A stretch of DNA of 64,000 nucleotides from Dichotomocladium elegans. Its lineage: Eukaryota > Mucoromycota > Mucoromycetes > Mucorales > Lichtheimiaceae. The position numbers and the translations under genes were made by a program. The stretch lies in assembly GCA_025716815.1 (NCBI GenBank), contig JAIXMN010000016.1, positions 310,001 to 374,000 on the forward strand, written 5' to 3'. Below are positions 24,027 through 37,260 of this stretch, piece by piece. Under the pieces are notes generated by a model. That model worked only from the letters and a program-made list of their open reading frames with translations. It made no database searches and was not told the DNA's origin. Position 1 is the first letter of the stretch. Every line of letters starts with the position of its first letter.

Positions 24027-27000
24027 CTATTGATTGTCCGCTTCTGTAGCTCTCGTCTTGATGTCATCGCCTTGTGGTGCAATTGAAGGCGTGCTATCCG
24101 CAACTGCAGCAGTGATTCCCGACAGAGCGCTCTCGTCTTCCTGTTGGTCACCCTCGATATCAAAGAGATAATGGTAGTGGAGAATGAGATACTTCACAAT
24201 CGTCTGATGATGGCCGAGGTTTGACATTGTGGTTGCAAACGACGCCGGACCGGGCGCAGGTTGCAATAGCGTGGGCCCGAATACGATGGCTAGATTTGTG
24301 GCATACATATGATTGATTGCTTCAAAGTCGGTGACGCTTCAAGCGACAGATATTATGTGAGCAATTGTTTTCGGGGAATCTGCTGTAATCTTGCTTACAT
24401 GACAAAATGACCAATGAGCCGCTTGAGAAGCGCGTAGTTAGCGAAAGGTAGCTTCTTAAGCACCTGCTTGATTAGATAAACCCGTTGATCGTGGTCCTCC
24501 GACGCTACAATTTGTTTTGTGTTCATTACTTTGAAAACAACAACAACAACATCTCGCGCGCATCCATCTCTCACCTGACGCATGAATAAATTCATCATAA
24601 TACGTGTGCGTTAAAAGCGATCCAGGGATGCTTCTAAGAAACTGCTTAAATGCATCCGCAACCACGTTAATATCAGCCCACATAGGATCGCCTAGATCGA
24701 CACCGGCCATGTCCCGGTTGAACGCAGCCTTCAACTTCTCCACTGCTGAGCCCGAGCCAGCCATCCGGTATATCCCGACTTCATCAAGACCTCTCTTTTC
24801 GATCTCGGCAATGCACTTGCTAGCAATCAGTGGTACTGAGCCGTCATGCATCAGCACCCCTAGTTCCATCCCATACACAGATTTGCGCGCATTCTGTGGA
24901 TATTCGCGCTGCTCTTCATCTGATCCCAGCCCGACCAAGCGACTGGTTGCTCCTTCTGAAGATTCAGCCGCAAGCACGCTGCGCCGTTTGACAGCACCCT
25001 CCCGTGCTGCATTGTTGATTTGCTGCATCCAGTCATGCATATCATCGCGGCTCATCCCCTGGAAAAGAAATTGGCCGCCTTCTTCAGTAACAATACGGAA
25101 AACATGATCGCGCCTTGTGTAGACACTCGCCACCGACGTCGTTGCATGAATCAGATTGATTACAGTGGATGCCTTGGCCGTCTCGAATGCATAGAGCTGA
25201 TCCTCCTCCTGTTGTGTGCTTAGCCCACGCTGCTGATGCTGGTGCCGGCCTCGGAAAAGTGTATTCAACTTCAGCAGGTGATGATGCTGTTGCTGCTGGT
25301 TCTTTCGCTCCTGTTTCTCCAAATACCGAGCTTGTTCTAGTTGCCGTTTTTGCATCTTGTGTTGTATATCGCGCCATTCCTTGTCAATGCGGTCTCGCTC
25401 CTTAATATCCCGCTTCAACTTGTCAAGTTGCTCACTCACAAGCGTACTAAACACAGGCTGTTCACGAACGTAATGCGCTCGACCACCGACAACACCTAAC
25501 GTGGATGTCGGCCCTTTGTTCTCACGGCTTGCCCAGTCTTTGAGTTCTTTCCACATCGGTTTGGTCAGGTTGGGGAAGATTACAAACCCAGGGTCCACAT
25601 CGCTCTCTTGCGACGGCTGTTCTTCAAGGTCCATCTGAGCATTCATCACGAGCTGCAGAAAATGAAATATGTATCGCCGTTTGTCAAAATTGATCATATG
25701 TGGCTGTTGGTTATAATCGTCGGGCACCACTGCACACAGCTCCAACATTCGGTCAAACACCCATCCAACGCTCGGAACAAGGGCTGTCATGGACGTTGTG
25801 TTGATCGCAGTCTTGCGCTGAGCATGCGTCAATAGGTTCTCCAGAGTATCAATGTGTGTCAATCCATAACTCTTCGATACCTGCGCCCATGCGCGCGTGA
25901 AAAGCCGAACTTCCGGGCTGATCAGTGCACTTGCAATAGCGTACTCCACAAATCCCGGAACTCGCCGAGGTCTATCCTCCACATCCCGGAGTTCGGGGAA
26001 CAGCATCATCCGCCCTGTCACAGCCTTGCTGATTAATACCATCTGAAGAAACTTTCGAATCCGCATGATTCGTCTGTCCAGATCAATGCTCCGTGCGCAG
26101 ATCTCATGAATAACCCAACTGCGGATAATAAAATGCATGCAATACATATACTGGATCGAGCTCGGGAATGCAAGCTGCAAGTCATCTGCCGAGAAAGCGG
26201 ATGGCGAGACAACGGATCGTCGTGCACCCTCGATTGCAGTAAAAATATCGGAGATCATAACATCGTCCGGCGAAAGGTGGTAACTGGTAGGTTGTGCGGA
26301 TGGGCCCTCACGGACAGGTGACAGGGTTGATGACATTGGGGGCGTTTGGGACGCCTTATGCGCAGGAAGCCAAGAGTAGAGGTCACTCGATTCAGCCTCA
26401 AATACATCAAATGTCTGGATCCAATCCTGAAAGGTCACTGATGCAAACAGCTGACGGACGCACCGGTCAACTTGGCCAAGGAGTGTGAATGCCGACTGCT
26501 GGTCTACGATTGATGCGGTTCCCAACATCTGCAGAGGACGGGTGGTCAAAGAAAAGGCTGGCGACTTGCGCGATCCTTGAATAATCCCCACACTGTAGCT
26601 GTGCGACCCTAATGTCAACTGGGTGTACAGCTCTTCGATCTTTCTACTGCATGTCGTATCATAATTGATTGCCTTGAGATCATAACTTGGGGACATGATT
26701 TTCTGTACAAATTGCCGTCGCAGTTCTTGTATCTGCCTATAAATAACACGTGCAACAGAGAGCGCCTGACATGTGTCACTCGTCGGCACCTCAACCTGCC
26801 GTAATGGTGTACTCCACTCGTCCAATGCAGCCTGAACTTGTTCTAGGAAATGGCTAAAGTGATTAAGGATCTCTGCTTCGTCCACAAAGTCGTAGAAATG
26901 TTCCTCCACCCAATAGAGCATCAAATTCACAATTTTGAGCTGTGTAAATGCAACATCTCTCCAGTTATAGTCATTCTCGTTGCTGTTAGTGCTGAACACT

Positions 27001-30000
27001 GTTTCAAGTGTGTTTCGCTTCCGTTGCCGCGCCAATTGGCTGGCGCTTGCCGCCATGGCACCCGTGAACTTCTTGGATAGCAGATCAAGGAGCTGTACGC
27101 ACGAACAGAAGCTACGATACGTCACAAAAAAGGCGCTGGTAAACTCTTCCTCATCAATCGTTAAATATTGGGGAACTTCTTCGAGTCGGCCATTTAACAG
27201 CGAGGGGAGCTGCCATTGTTCTCGCATGTCCTTGCTGTAGTGTGAAACCCCGTGCACCAATGTATCGACCAGATACTGGAGTTGGCCCGCCTTCACATTG
27301 ACCAGAACGCATCGCCCATCCGTAACGGCTGCTGTCGTTGGTGTATAATCATTCAGCGCATCCTCGTCGTTGCGCACTACTTCATTTATACTATTTATTG
27401 TCCCGGAGCGCGATCGTATCCCAGAGCTTCCCTTCTCCGCTAAGACCATAAAACCGCTTGACGTGCTTTTTTTGACAGGGACCTTGGTAATCGAATCATC
27501 TGATTGCAGCAACGTTGATGCCTTAAAGACAAGGCCTCCTTGTTCAACGATAATAAGCCATTCTCCATTATTGTCTTTTTCCCTGCGTTGCAAAACTTCC
27601 ACCAAAGCCTTTGATGCATGTGTGCTTTCTTTTTGCGAGACGAGTGACCCAAGCCATGTACGGCTGTTGAGTGACTCAAGATAGCTAGCTTGGTAACCTC
27701 CGCCGCCTAAATAATGACCGTCTTCGCCTCGCAAGCCTATTCCTGCATCTCTCGTCACAGAGCCACCAGGAGGAAAACTGTGCGTTCGTCTTCGAAACAT
27801 CTTGCGGCTCGTCACACGTGGCGGTGTACGTTCGTGCAGCTCATGTTTGTCACGAATTAGCGATGATCGGGTGGTATCAGCCAATGATTGAGAAGTTTGT
27901 TCTCCTTGGACAGAGCGCATACTTTGGCTTGAGCTCTTCTTGCGAACTTGTCCCCGCAATGGCGTGGGGGCTCCGTCATGTCCCAGGGACTGTTGCAGTT
28001 GCGAATCGGTTGGGAAAAGTCGATATCCTTCGAGGACCTCCGGAAATGTAAGCGTTAGTGATGACGGCGGTGCAACGTTGTTGCCCTGTAATGAATTGAA
28101 TTTTCGATGACGTCCGAAGCTTTGACCGAAGATCCGAGGCTCGCATGCCAATGAAGACTCATTCAGATATTTAAAATCATGCGGTACTGAGATAAAACTA
28201 GTGACCGAGTGATCAAAAAATGCCTGAAGGGGTTTAACAATCTGAAATTCTGGATGAGAGGATACTGTTGACTGGGAACACTGAGTATGCCACTTTGCTA
28301 AGCTTGACTGGATTGCGCGGTAGATGCTTCGATATTTTTCAAAGTTCACAACGTTCGTGTTGCCGTCAGGATAGTTATCTTTTATGTGCTTCCTGAGCCG
28401 ATCGACAGACTGCCTGAGAGTACCGAAGAAGGCAAGGCCCTGGTTGCAGCTATCGGTGGGCCGAACAGCCTTCATAGTCAAAATCTCCGCAAACTTGTCG
28501 ACTACGGATTCTTGTTCCCAGCCGGCCACCCATATATCTTGAGAGAAAAACCCATGGTCGACTAGAAGGCTCACCCAATCTTGAATTACAATCTCAACAA
28601 GTGGTCTAGGAACAGACTTCCATGACTCTTTCAGGCGGGTTACGCCTAAGGTGCAGATTCCAGCCGCTATAGCACACCAGCCAGTCATATCTCCCCAGTC
28701 AAATAATGCAATTCCCACTCGGATCCAATGTTCCAGGAGCTGTGTCCGCATCAGGGTGCTATTTGGCGCCGCCACAGAAGCTTGATCTTCTGCTCCCAAG
28801 TTTGCCTCCGCTTGATGTTGGGAGTCGATGAGGATTTGATGCCGCAACAGCTTGGTCAAAAAATGAGGCGAGTTCGTTGTAAATGCGACTGAGTTGATGA
28901 TTTGTGCCGATATATGAGGGCGCGGGATGTATGACAGGGGGCTCTGGAGCGCATCTTTATGAAGTCTGTGCTGCATAAGGTGGAAGACATAGATCTGCTC
29001 TGCAAACCGTTCTGGATCAATACTGAGGAAGAGGCTGGGTGTCAACCCGGTAATCAGCAAGTTCGACAAATTGACCATGGTTGAAACGTGCGGCTGAGTA
29101 TCTTCCGATTTGGTAGAATTGCTGTTCATACTGCTGGGTATATTCTCGGTCACATTCTCGCCCATAGCAGGCGTCATTGCTGATTCATTCGCCTGCTCAC
29201 CGGCCTCGCCGTTCTTGTTGACTGTCACCAGGACAAGGTCTTTGGTTTTTTTGATGTGCTGCCGGAGAATCAAAGATGTGCTGCTGTTGTCATCATCATT
29301 ATCGACTTGGAAGCTGCCGAGCACATCCAAGGTGGCCATCATGCCATCAACAACATCACCCACAACGTCCTGGGCAAATTGCTCGCACCAGACTGTAAAG
29401 ATGTCAAGTATACGCATTGATAGCTTGGCGTCATGGTTCGTGAGAGCATAGGCTTTTATTGCGTCGAAAACGCATGAGCTAGTAGCGAACATGGTATACG
29501 TGAGAAGAAACGTACGCAAATATTCGTCGCCGTCGCTGTTGTCGTTATCATCATGTATACTTTGCGTGCGAAAAAGCAACTCATGGACTAGTGCTCCCAC
29601 GGTGCCGCCCGTGATGGAGTTATTGCCGTAATTGTCTGCTTCAACAATCAAATTCGGATGTTTCATCGGGCCCTGATGAATTGTCGACTGTTTCTGGGAT
29701 TCGACGCGATCCATGGCATTCTGAAGGTTGTCTAGCCATGTGAGGAGTACATCTTCTACTGGCGATGAGAAAATCCGCAGCTGCTCGTTGAATACGAGTG
29801 CAAATGTGTTATCCACTTGTATCTGCCGCTCGACTTTCAGCTTGTCCAGTTGCACTCGCGTTTCAACCTGCCAACCCAAGGGCTTCTGACGCAGGGAGCA
29901 TGCACCTAGAACAAGCTCGTTTGCGTATAAGAGCAGACACACCAGCGGCTGTTGCTGCTGATCAGATTGATTGCGGTCGATGATCTCTTTGAAGACGGCG

Positions 30001-31001
30001 CCACAGATGTATTGATCACTGCCAAGACCTCCGCAATCATTCTTGTTACTGTATTCTGCACCAAAAACTTCGGAAGGGTCATCGATCACATCTCCCGCTG
30101 ACTTGATCTGGTAAGCACTGCTAGCGATACTGCTGCTTGAGCGAGAGGACACCAAACCATAACTGTTCTGACCGTAAGGCAGAGATGTAACGGATGTCGC
30201 TGTTGCAGTGACGGAGGATGACAGAGACGATGAAGACGGGAAGAGGGACCTGAGGGAGGATGATTCTGACGATAGTTTATATAAGTATAGCTTGTGACCG
30301 CGAAGGACAACTCTGTAAAGTCGCCAACTGCGGTCTAGCTTAGACGCCTTGTGAAATGCGCGAAAGTCCGCCTTTTTGTACAATAAGCCTTCCTTAATGA
30401 CAACGAGGCTCGTGCGTTTTGTTATAGTAGCTCTCTCGGCTGTAGCTCCGTCGCTGGTTCCGACGGACTTGACATCCGCTGGATGCCTTCGCATGGATAA
30501 GGCGCTGTTGCCCCCTATGCCATTAGGATTGTTACCTCCATCGTCATCACCATTCTGAGCAAGGAGACCCATGACAGAAAACGGTCTAGACGATGACTGT
30601 GTTCTATTGCCGCTAAGAGCTCTACCGCTATATCCAGAGCTGGTTTTGTCGAACACAGGAGGTTCTTCAAAAGATCTTGACAAATGGCGATCTCTGGAAG
30701 ACGATCGGTCTTTGACAACAGTGTCAGTGGAAGGAGACGATTGGCGTGTGATCGGCAGCGATTGAGCAGACAATCGGAACGGTGATGATGAAGACAGGGT
30801 CTCAGTGGACGATTTGGAAGCCGATGACGATTCTTCATGGGATGAGTATTGATGTAATGGTGGTTGATTGGAACCACTGCTGCTGTAAAAAAGCCGATTT
30901 TTAAGAAAAGTGAGTGCGTTCCCTCCACCATGGCTGTGGTGATGCTGTTGTTCATCTGTTGCTGGCTGTCGGTTTGACGCCTTATTCTTTTTTGGCTTCA
31001 T
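24027..31001 (-). CDS. BEM2: Bem2-like RhoGAP with RasGEF-type and PH domains
   Basis: GTPase-activating protein for Rho-family GTPases acting in polarity, bud/hyphal morphogenesis and cell-wall signalling. Exon 1 (31001 to about 24577) carries over 2,100 codons without an intron; two small 3' exons (GTGAGA and GTAAGC donors) complete about 2,290 residues, near yeast Bem2 size. In order: Ser-rich N-terminus; a PH-type domain near 200-435 interrupted by a Ser-rich loop; a RasGEF N-type (REM) plus Cdc25-like module at about 455-900; a second, similar REM/RasGEF-like module at about 1285-1770; a basic coiled Gln/Arg-rich stretch; a second PH at about 1900-2000; and a C-terminal RhoGAP domain from about 2050. 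The RhoGAP arginine finger is present (VGIYRMAGSGS), as are FKQFLRSIPGSLL and NLAIVFGPTLL. Whether the RasGEF-like modules are catalytic cannot be judged; in yeast Bem2 they are considered degenerate. Long antisense frames here are shadows. Confidence 0.93.
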
Positions 31002-31869
31002 TGCCCCGAATCTATATGTACAATAAGTCTAAGTGGAAGCTTCCTGTTTCTTAGACTCTCACCGCCGTTGTTCTCACCACAGTAAAAAGGAGTTGAAAAA
31101 GAACCCATTCACTCCTGAAGGGCGTTTCAATTTTTTTGAGAGTGAATGAACGAGGGGGGTGATTGTTTGTCGTTAGTGAGTTCTGGTTTCAAAATGATGA
31201 GGTTTTACTGGGTATACTGCAGTGGATTTTTACTGTACAGCGAAAAACAAGGTTATCAAAGAAAGATAGCAACAGCTACTATGTGGTAGGCTAACGACAT
31301 TGATACCAACGCGATATCATTGATCGGGATCATCAAATGCAGGCAACAAATATTTTTATTCGTTGAACAGATCGCTCATTATGCTACTAGACTGTATACT
31401 GACGCACCTGGTACCCGTAGTGTAACGATCCTCACTTTCTACGTACTTTAACGTGTCCGCCTTTAATAATCCATAAACAAGTAATACGTCCGCTAGGCGT
31501 GACACAGGGAAGGCGGAAAATCGAATAACTGACCGATCCAATAGGAGTTTATCCGTGTCTCCGGCTAAGACGCCGCAAGGTCAGATGGCCAAGATGGTAT
31601 GAGATCCAGGATAGAGCACGACAAGGTCTTTCTCTCTGGATGCATATGTGCATTTGTATGCTTTATGCGCGTTCAGCTTGCTTTTTCCGAGTCGACTGAT
31701 CTAATCATCACTGATGAAAAACCTGAGCGAAAAAGCGAGAGTAAGAACAAGCATGAGATAGCTTTTTTTTTTAAAAAAAACTTTCTCAAGCAGCTTTGTT
31801 CCTTTCCCAGTCCCTTTTCTTACTTTCCTCAAGAACCGCCAAGAAAATACCCAGGGGCTATTTGCTTCA
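31002..31869. other. Divergent promoter region
   Basis: Lies between BEM2 (minus) and the HEXXH protein (plus). T/A runs near 31763-31782; no gene recognised. Confidence 0.45.
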
Positions 31870-33750
31870 ATGGGGTTGGCAAGTTTCTACTTTTTATTCC
31901 TATTTTTCTTGCTCTTCCAAGCCGTATGCGCTCAAGAACAACATCCGTCGAAATCTTTGCCTGCTGATTTTGAGCAAACAGTAACGGCTGGACCGACAAG
32001 TGCGACAAGCACCACTCCATTTGTTACTGCCACTTCATCCAATGTCGGCCCTCTTCCGTCCGCGCCGCCAAATCGAACCGAATCCGTTAAGGTTGTCATT
32101 GGCAATTGTCCGTACGACGACATCCATTGCAACAAAGTATTAAAAGCGGCACAAAGTGCCGCAGCAGAATTCAGCAATGTCGTTAACATCAAAATCGCCA
32201 TTACGCAAGTGAATCAATGCTTTTTTTTTGTTTTCATGCGAACAACTCCAGTTAACAAATCGATGAACATAAAAAAAACAGTGTGAGCCTCGACTATATC
32301 AGTTTTTGCAATATAACTTGCTCAAACAATACCTATGGGTGGGGTATCCCGGGTTCGCAGGTAAAAATAATATATTCGATAATACGATGTGTCTATCTCT
32401 AATGTCTTTTTTTCCCTCTTTTGCGTGCTAGTTTGCTCTGAATGCGCAGAGCAGTGGCGTTGACCGAAATTACCTTTACCCGCAATCCCTTGTCCGTCAA
32501 CTTGTTCAATTCACCCGATTACCATCGTGGGGACAGTATGATGTGAAAATTGCAATCAATCACGACGTGTATATTAATGGAGTCGATTATGGCTCAGCCA
32601 TCACTAAAGGCTGGAATGGAACAGGTGTCCCTCCGGGTGGGAAATACTGGTTCGATGCAAGTAATCTTTCAAAACAGCGGATACGGCCTCAAGTCTAACG
32701 TTGGATTCCTTAAAGGGAGATGGCAGGATTGGCAAAGACCAGATTGACCTTGTCTATATTATCTTGCATGAACTCATCCATGGTGTTGGGTTTGCAAGTT
32801 CGTGGTCTGCCTATTTTTACATCCCGGATTCGCCTTACTATAAGCTAGTGGAGGGGATCTTTGACGAAGAAGAGTTACGGCTAGTCACGCCTGAACCGAA
32901 TTTATTTATCCCGATGGGTGCTGGACAAGCATACATCACTGGATTCGAAGCGACAATGATCTTTGACAAATTCCTCAACGTAACCTATGATAGCATCAAC
33001 ATGGTCGACTTTATTTCTCTTCAAAACTTCACCATGGCTATGCAGGATTTTTGTCTTCAAGGACAAGATGCATTTGTCATTCATTTTCTCGAAACATTCC
33101 TTAATGAGGCGCCCGAGTCCACGCTTGCTGCACAGCTGTTCAAGGCCCTCTCAGTGCCGGGCACGTTAACATTTGTCTTTCGGCCAAGCCTCATGAATGA
33201 CAGTGTGTACACTACCGACTCGTATCTCAATACGACATACCAGAATTTGACGTTGCTCACTGGTCCCAATCTATCCAAGGCAACGTTGGGTGAGTACACT
33301 CGCCGGTCAAACTGGCCTGGGCTCACAATCTCTCATTTGGCGGACCAGTACGCAAATACCCCTGATTTCATCATGACTGGTTCATTCGTGCCGGGCATCA
33401 CGCTGTCCGACCTCGTCAATAGCGTCTATCAGAACGTACCGGTTATCACGTACAATGACACGCTAGTCAACGGAACGACAGTGACAAAAGTATACAAATC
33501 GCCTATCGGGCCAGGCGTGCTCCGCGTACTTGATGCGATCGGTTATTCTACGGTCCTTGCAAGAACCGACTCAGACCGCGAGACGATCGATGACGAAAGC
33601 AACACGGACAGTAAAACGTGTAGTGATTCAAATAGGATATACCCCAACGTGGTCAAGACCGCTTCTGCTGCCTCGGTTGCTGCTGTTAACCCCGCCGCTG
33701 CATTCGATATCTTCTGTATCACTATATCATTGCTCAATTTTGTATTGTAA
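31870..33750 (+). CDS. Secreted, probably GPI-anchored HEXXH metalloprotease-like protein
   Basis: Four exons: 31870-32204, 32282-32360, 32432-32656 and 32716-33750, giving 557 residues. Frame is kept only if introns 1 and 3 use GC donors (AC|GCAAGT and AT|GCAAGT); intron 2 is an ordinary GT-AG. The N-terminus is a clear signal peptide (FLFLFFLLFQAVCA). A zinc-protease signature HELIHGVGFASSW (HExxHxxGF) lies near residue 225 and fits a secreted metallopeptidase with the third ligand downstream. Many N-x-S/T sites suggest glycosylation. The C-terminus is a Ser/Ala region followed by a hydrophobic tail (FDIFCITISLLNFVL), as for GPI attachment. I do not recognise the family beyond this, and substrates are unknown. 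It could be an inactive cell-wall relative. It is divergent from BEM2. Confidence 0.8.
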
Positions 33751-34397
33751 TATTGGAGATTCTCTCTCTCCTTTTTGATGTCTTATATACATCCGTTAGA
33801 CATATCATATTCCACTCCTTGAAAACTCATCTTCGTTAGCATGAACCATCGATCTCAGAGAGATGTTGTATACTATTCATAAGAAGGAGTTATATTGCGC
33901 TCAACCTGGTTTGCAAGAGTTATTGATCTATGCAAGATGTTAGAAGGTAGCCACGTGCATGATTATATGGAAGAGCTACATCGTTGATGGCCAGAGGCCT
34001 ACACCAAGTGAACCTTTTCGCCACTACTTCTTTCCTTCTCAACCGATCGAGGGGAGCCGGGAGATAGAACATGCTATCGTAGTATTATGTACAGAGGAGT
34101 CAAGGCTAAAAAGAAACCGCATACTGAGAGATCAGTCCCTTTGTTTCTGTCCATGCATCAAGAAACACTTCCCGATCCCGATGCACAAAAGAAGAATGAA
34201 GCTCGCTTCTATCCCCCCTCCTTGAAATAGATACCTACCTACCTTTCTTTCTTTTCCCTCCGCGTTCCTTCTTCAGATCTCCCTATTTGATTACCTGTAA
34301 AGCAAGACACTCCTCGTTTAAAGAGATCGGATAAAAATCGCTTCTTTATCTCTTTTTTTATTTCTCCCCCCCTTTTTTTCTTGTGCAGCTTCATAAC
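33751..34397. other. Intergenic
   Basis: 3' region of the HEXXH gene, then T/C-rich promoter-like sequence (34225-34380) for the next gene. No gene seen. Confidence 0.4.
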
Positions 34398-35066
34398 ATG
34401 TCTCATCAACATTCGTCTTTTCGATCCACCTGGTCCAGCATTATCTCACGGTTTCACAGCAGCAATCACCATCGCTGCAACACTAACCTGCAGCAGCAGC
34501 GGCGGCCGTCCCATGTGAGCAGCTGCGGCTCGATCGATACCACCTTTAGCGGAAAAAGTGGGCTTTCAGATGCACCACGGAAGCTGACAAAAGTCAAGAG
34601 CCTCTTCCAAATTGCTCGGCGAGGGTCGGATGACTCGGTTACGTCGTCCATGTCAATGATGTCCCTGGCCACCACGCTAGCCCCGACGACAGCAGAACAT
34701 GATCCATTTCTGCCGGAGAGCAGTAGCTATGGTGTCAATAAAGAGAAATTCCTGAGTCTCTATGAGCTTGCTCTAGACGAGGTATTTTGCTTGTTTGTCT
34801 TTGGCTCCTTGCCCAAAACCCTCTCCTCCTTCTCCTCCTAATGCCTCCCCCATTTCGCTTGTCTTTACCTTTAGATCAAGTATGCCGAGGACTCATTTGG
34901 CTCGCCGTATTATGCGGGCGACCGTGTTACTGCCCGCGAAGCTATCGACGGATGTGCAGACGCACTCAGGCAACTCCATCCCACGATCGAAATGGCCATG
35001 GCGCCGCGCATGGGCGATCTTGAATCCAAGTTTGAAGCTCTGCCTCGGCTGGCCGATGACCTGTAG
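34398..35066 (+). CDS. Uncharacterised small Ser-rich protein
   Basis: Two exons, 34398-34781 and 34875-35066 (GTATTT donor, TTTAG acceptor), joining in phase 0 to 191 residues. The first about 120 residues are Ser/His/Gln-rich and disordered, with a basic patch (PRKLTKVKSLFQIARRGSDD) resembling a phosphorylation or membrane-binding segment. The C-terminal 75 residues are a compact, helical-looking block beginning KEKFLSLYELALDEIKYAED and ending LESKFEALPRLADDL, likely the conserved domain. No family is recognised. The clean splice and the change of composition at the domain argue for a real gene. Confidence 0.7.
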
Positions 35067-35761
35067 GGCCAAATTTTTCTCTCCCCTCTCCATTTGTACT
35101 CTTTTCCTCTCCCTCGGCAACCTACCGAACTCCCAACCCCCCGCTTCCAATTCCATCCAATACCAGGATGCCCACCCTCCACAGCTCTATTTTCTGTACA
35201 TACTGTTTTCTATTTTCCTCACCAAAAAAGAAGAAAAGAATCGACATTTCTCACTCGCTGAGATTAGGAGGATTACGTCATTGTGTCCTGAAGAACTCCC
35301 TTTGTCGGTCTCTCGCTCCTTATTCTGCTATTGAGAGAAAAAAAGGGGGGCTCGCAAATTGCTGCTTAGCTCATTCATGCAATTCATCGTGTGTAACAGC
35401 GTCTGAGAAAACTTATTCATGTTACACATCCATCCCCCAGCTTTTTCGTCGGCATGACACACCGCAACAACTCGCTCCTTTCCTGCCATTCTCTACTGAG
35501 GAAGCAGACAAGACACGACCCTACGTTTGAGAGTGACAAGTTAGCAAGCAAGCAAGTCAAAAGCAAAAAAAAAACAGAAGCAAAGGTATTGAATCCTGGC
35601 TCGGATTATTTTCGGAAGCTTATTATCCATGCAGCCCTGAGAAAAAAAAATCTACGAGGACATGCGATAAATTAGAAGCACACATACACACACACACACA
35701 CCTATATTCCATCTCCTTCTCTTCTTCTCATAGTTATATATATACATAGTTTTTTTTACGT
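35067..35761. other. Intergenic
   Basis: 3' region of the small protein and promoter of the F-box gene. CA repeat at 35682-35700, A runs, and a TA tract at 35735-35744 very close to the next ATG. No gene supported. Confidence 0.4.
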
Positions 35762-37260
35762 ATGCAGCTTGATCAGCTTCCTTTGGATGTTCTTCTCGAG
35801 CACATTGTGCAATGGGTGGATGCCGACGATCTCCTTGCCTTGTCGGCAACATGCCATCTTATGCACATTGTCTGCAATGACGACCGACTCTGGCAGCATC
35901 GTGTTTTGACTGACTTTTGGCATGCCATGCCAGGACTGGCCGCCATTCTGCGGCGACAGCCGCCCCGCCATGGTTGGAAGCAGCTTTACAAGATATTAAA
36001 TTCCCAACGCGTTTACACGTGGGGCGAGAATAGCGGTATGCAGCTCAATTCTTGCCGCGGACCGTGCAGAGCGAGACACGCAAGTGGTTTCGGAGAACGA
36101 TGGCATGAGAAGAAGAGATAAAAAGAAAAAGGAAGAGCCGAGGGATTGACGGATGTATATATACGTTATGTGTATAATGTAGGATGACTTGCCAAGTGCA
36201 CTACCCTTGCGAGCTCGAGATGTTGCGAAGCAAAGGAATTACGCAACTCGTAGCAGGTGGTTGGTCGTTCCATGCACTTGACCGACGCGGCAGAGTATGG
36301 ATGTGGGGCTTGATGCGGCCGCGAAGTCCGTTTCGAGCCATTTGGACATCTTGTGTCGACAGTCCAGTAGTGCCGATCCCCAGACGCGTCAAGTTTCCGA
36401 GCCATGTGCGGATTCATATGCTCTCCTCCGGAAGGTCCCATGTTGTTGCTCTCGACAGCGCTGGCCGTGTATGGCACTGGTCCAACTGCCGACGCCCGCA
36501 ACCCGTGCCAGGATGCCGAGCCAGCAGCGTCACAGCGACCTGGCGTCTATCGGCAATCCTCTTGAAAGACGGTCGGTTATGGATGATTCCTTATCCAAGT
36601 ATTGGTGATAGCGACAGCAGTGCGTCTCCATCCACAAGAGAGAAGCAACCGATCGAAATTCATGTCATAAACGATAACGATGATGACAAGATACTCTACA
36701 TCGCAGGCATGGCGGCTGGCGTCATTGTGCTTACACAGAAAGGACGTGTGTTCCATGTCAGTCATTGCAGCTATCGGGCATGCGAGCACGAGCGAGCATC
36801 CGCCGCTCTGGCTGGCAGGCAGCTCATTGCCTTGACTTCGCAGCATGATCAATATGCGGTCGTGTGCGATACTGTGACCGTGATAGGCAGAATGGACGGG
36901 GAGGAGATCAGGCTACTGGATATTGCGGCTGAGGATGAGGATGATGCGATACAAAAGATCGCATTTGGTGAGTAAGTATTTGATACTTCTTACCTATGGA
37001 AGGCAGAGGGGTTCGTATGGCTGAACACTCTCAACACTTCCTACCCCTCCCCTAGTTTTCACTTTGGCGCATTGACCAGAAAAGGCCGACTGCTGACCTG
37101 GGGCGTGCACTGGTCGAGTGCGCTCGGTCGAGGGTATGAGCCGACTTGGCCTCAGATACCACAAGCCGTCAATAGCCTTGACAGAATGCATATTCTAGAC
37201 GCTGCTTTCGGGGGACATCACTCAGGATGCCTTGCTATACCACGGGAGGCGCTTTTGTAA
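35762..37260 (+). CDS. F-box protein with RCC1-like repeats (Saf1-like)
   Basis: Substrate receptor of an SCF ubiquitin ligase, by domain layout. Three exons, about 35762-36035, 36197-36971 and 37056-37260, give about 417 residues. The F-box is at the very N-terminus (LDQLPLDVLLEHIVQWVDAD to DDRLWQHRVL), which supports the ATG at 35762. RCC1-type blades follow: VYTWGENS, ITQLVAGGWSFHALD, GRVWMWGL, SSGRSHVVALDSAGRVWHW, and after the last intron GALTRKGRLLTWGVHWSSAL and FGGHHSGCLA. The order F-box then RCC1 matches yeast Saf1. The second intron is solid (GA|GTAAGT to CCCTAG). The first acceptor (CCAAG before TGCAC) is chosen for frame only; a nearer TAG would be out of phase, and a typical GRLG segment is missing, so a small exon may be misplaced. 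Confidence 0.82.

Noticed and set aside
24604..25107. 167-codon plus-strand frame opposite BEM2
   Set aside because: Shadow of the RhoGAP/PH coding region; no independent feature.
36075..36085. A further GCAAGT that might be a GC donor in the F-box gene
   Set aside because: It is in phase 0, and no acceptor in the following 130 bases keeps the RCC1 frame, whereas the GTATGC donor at 36036 does.
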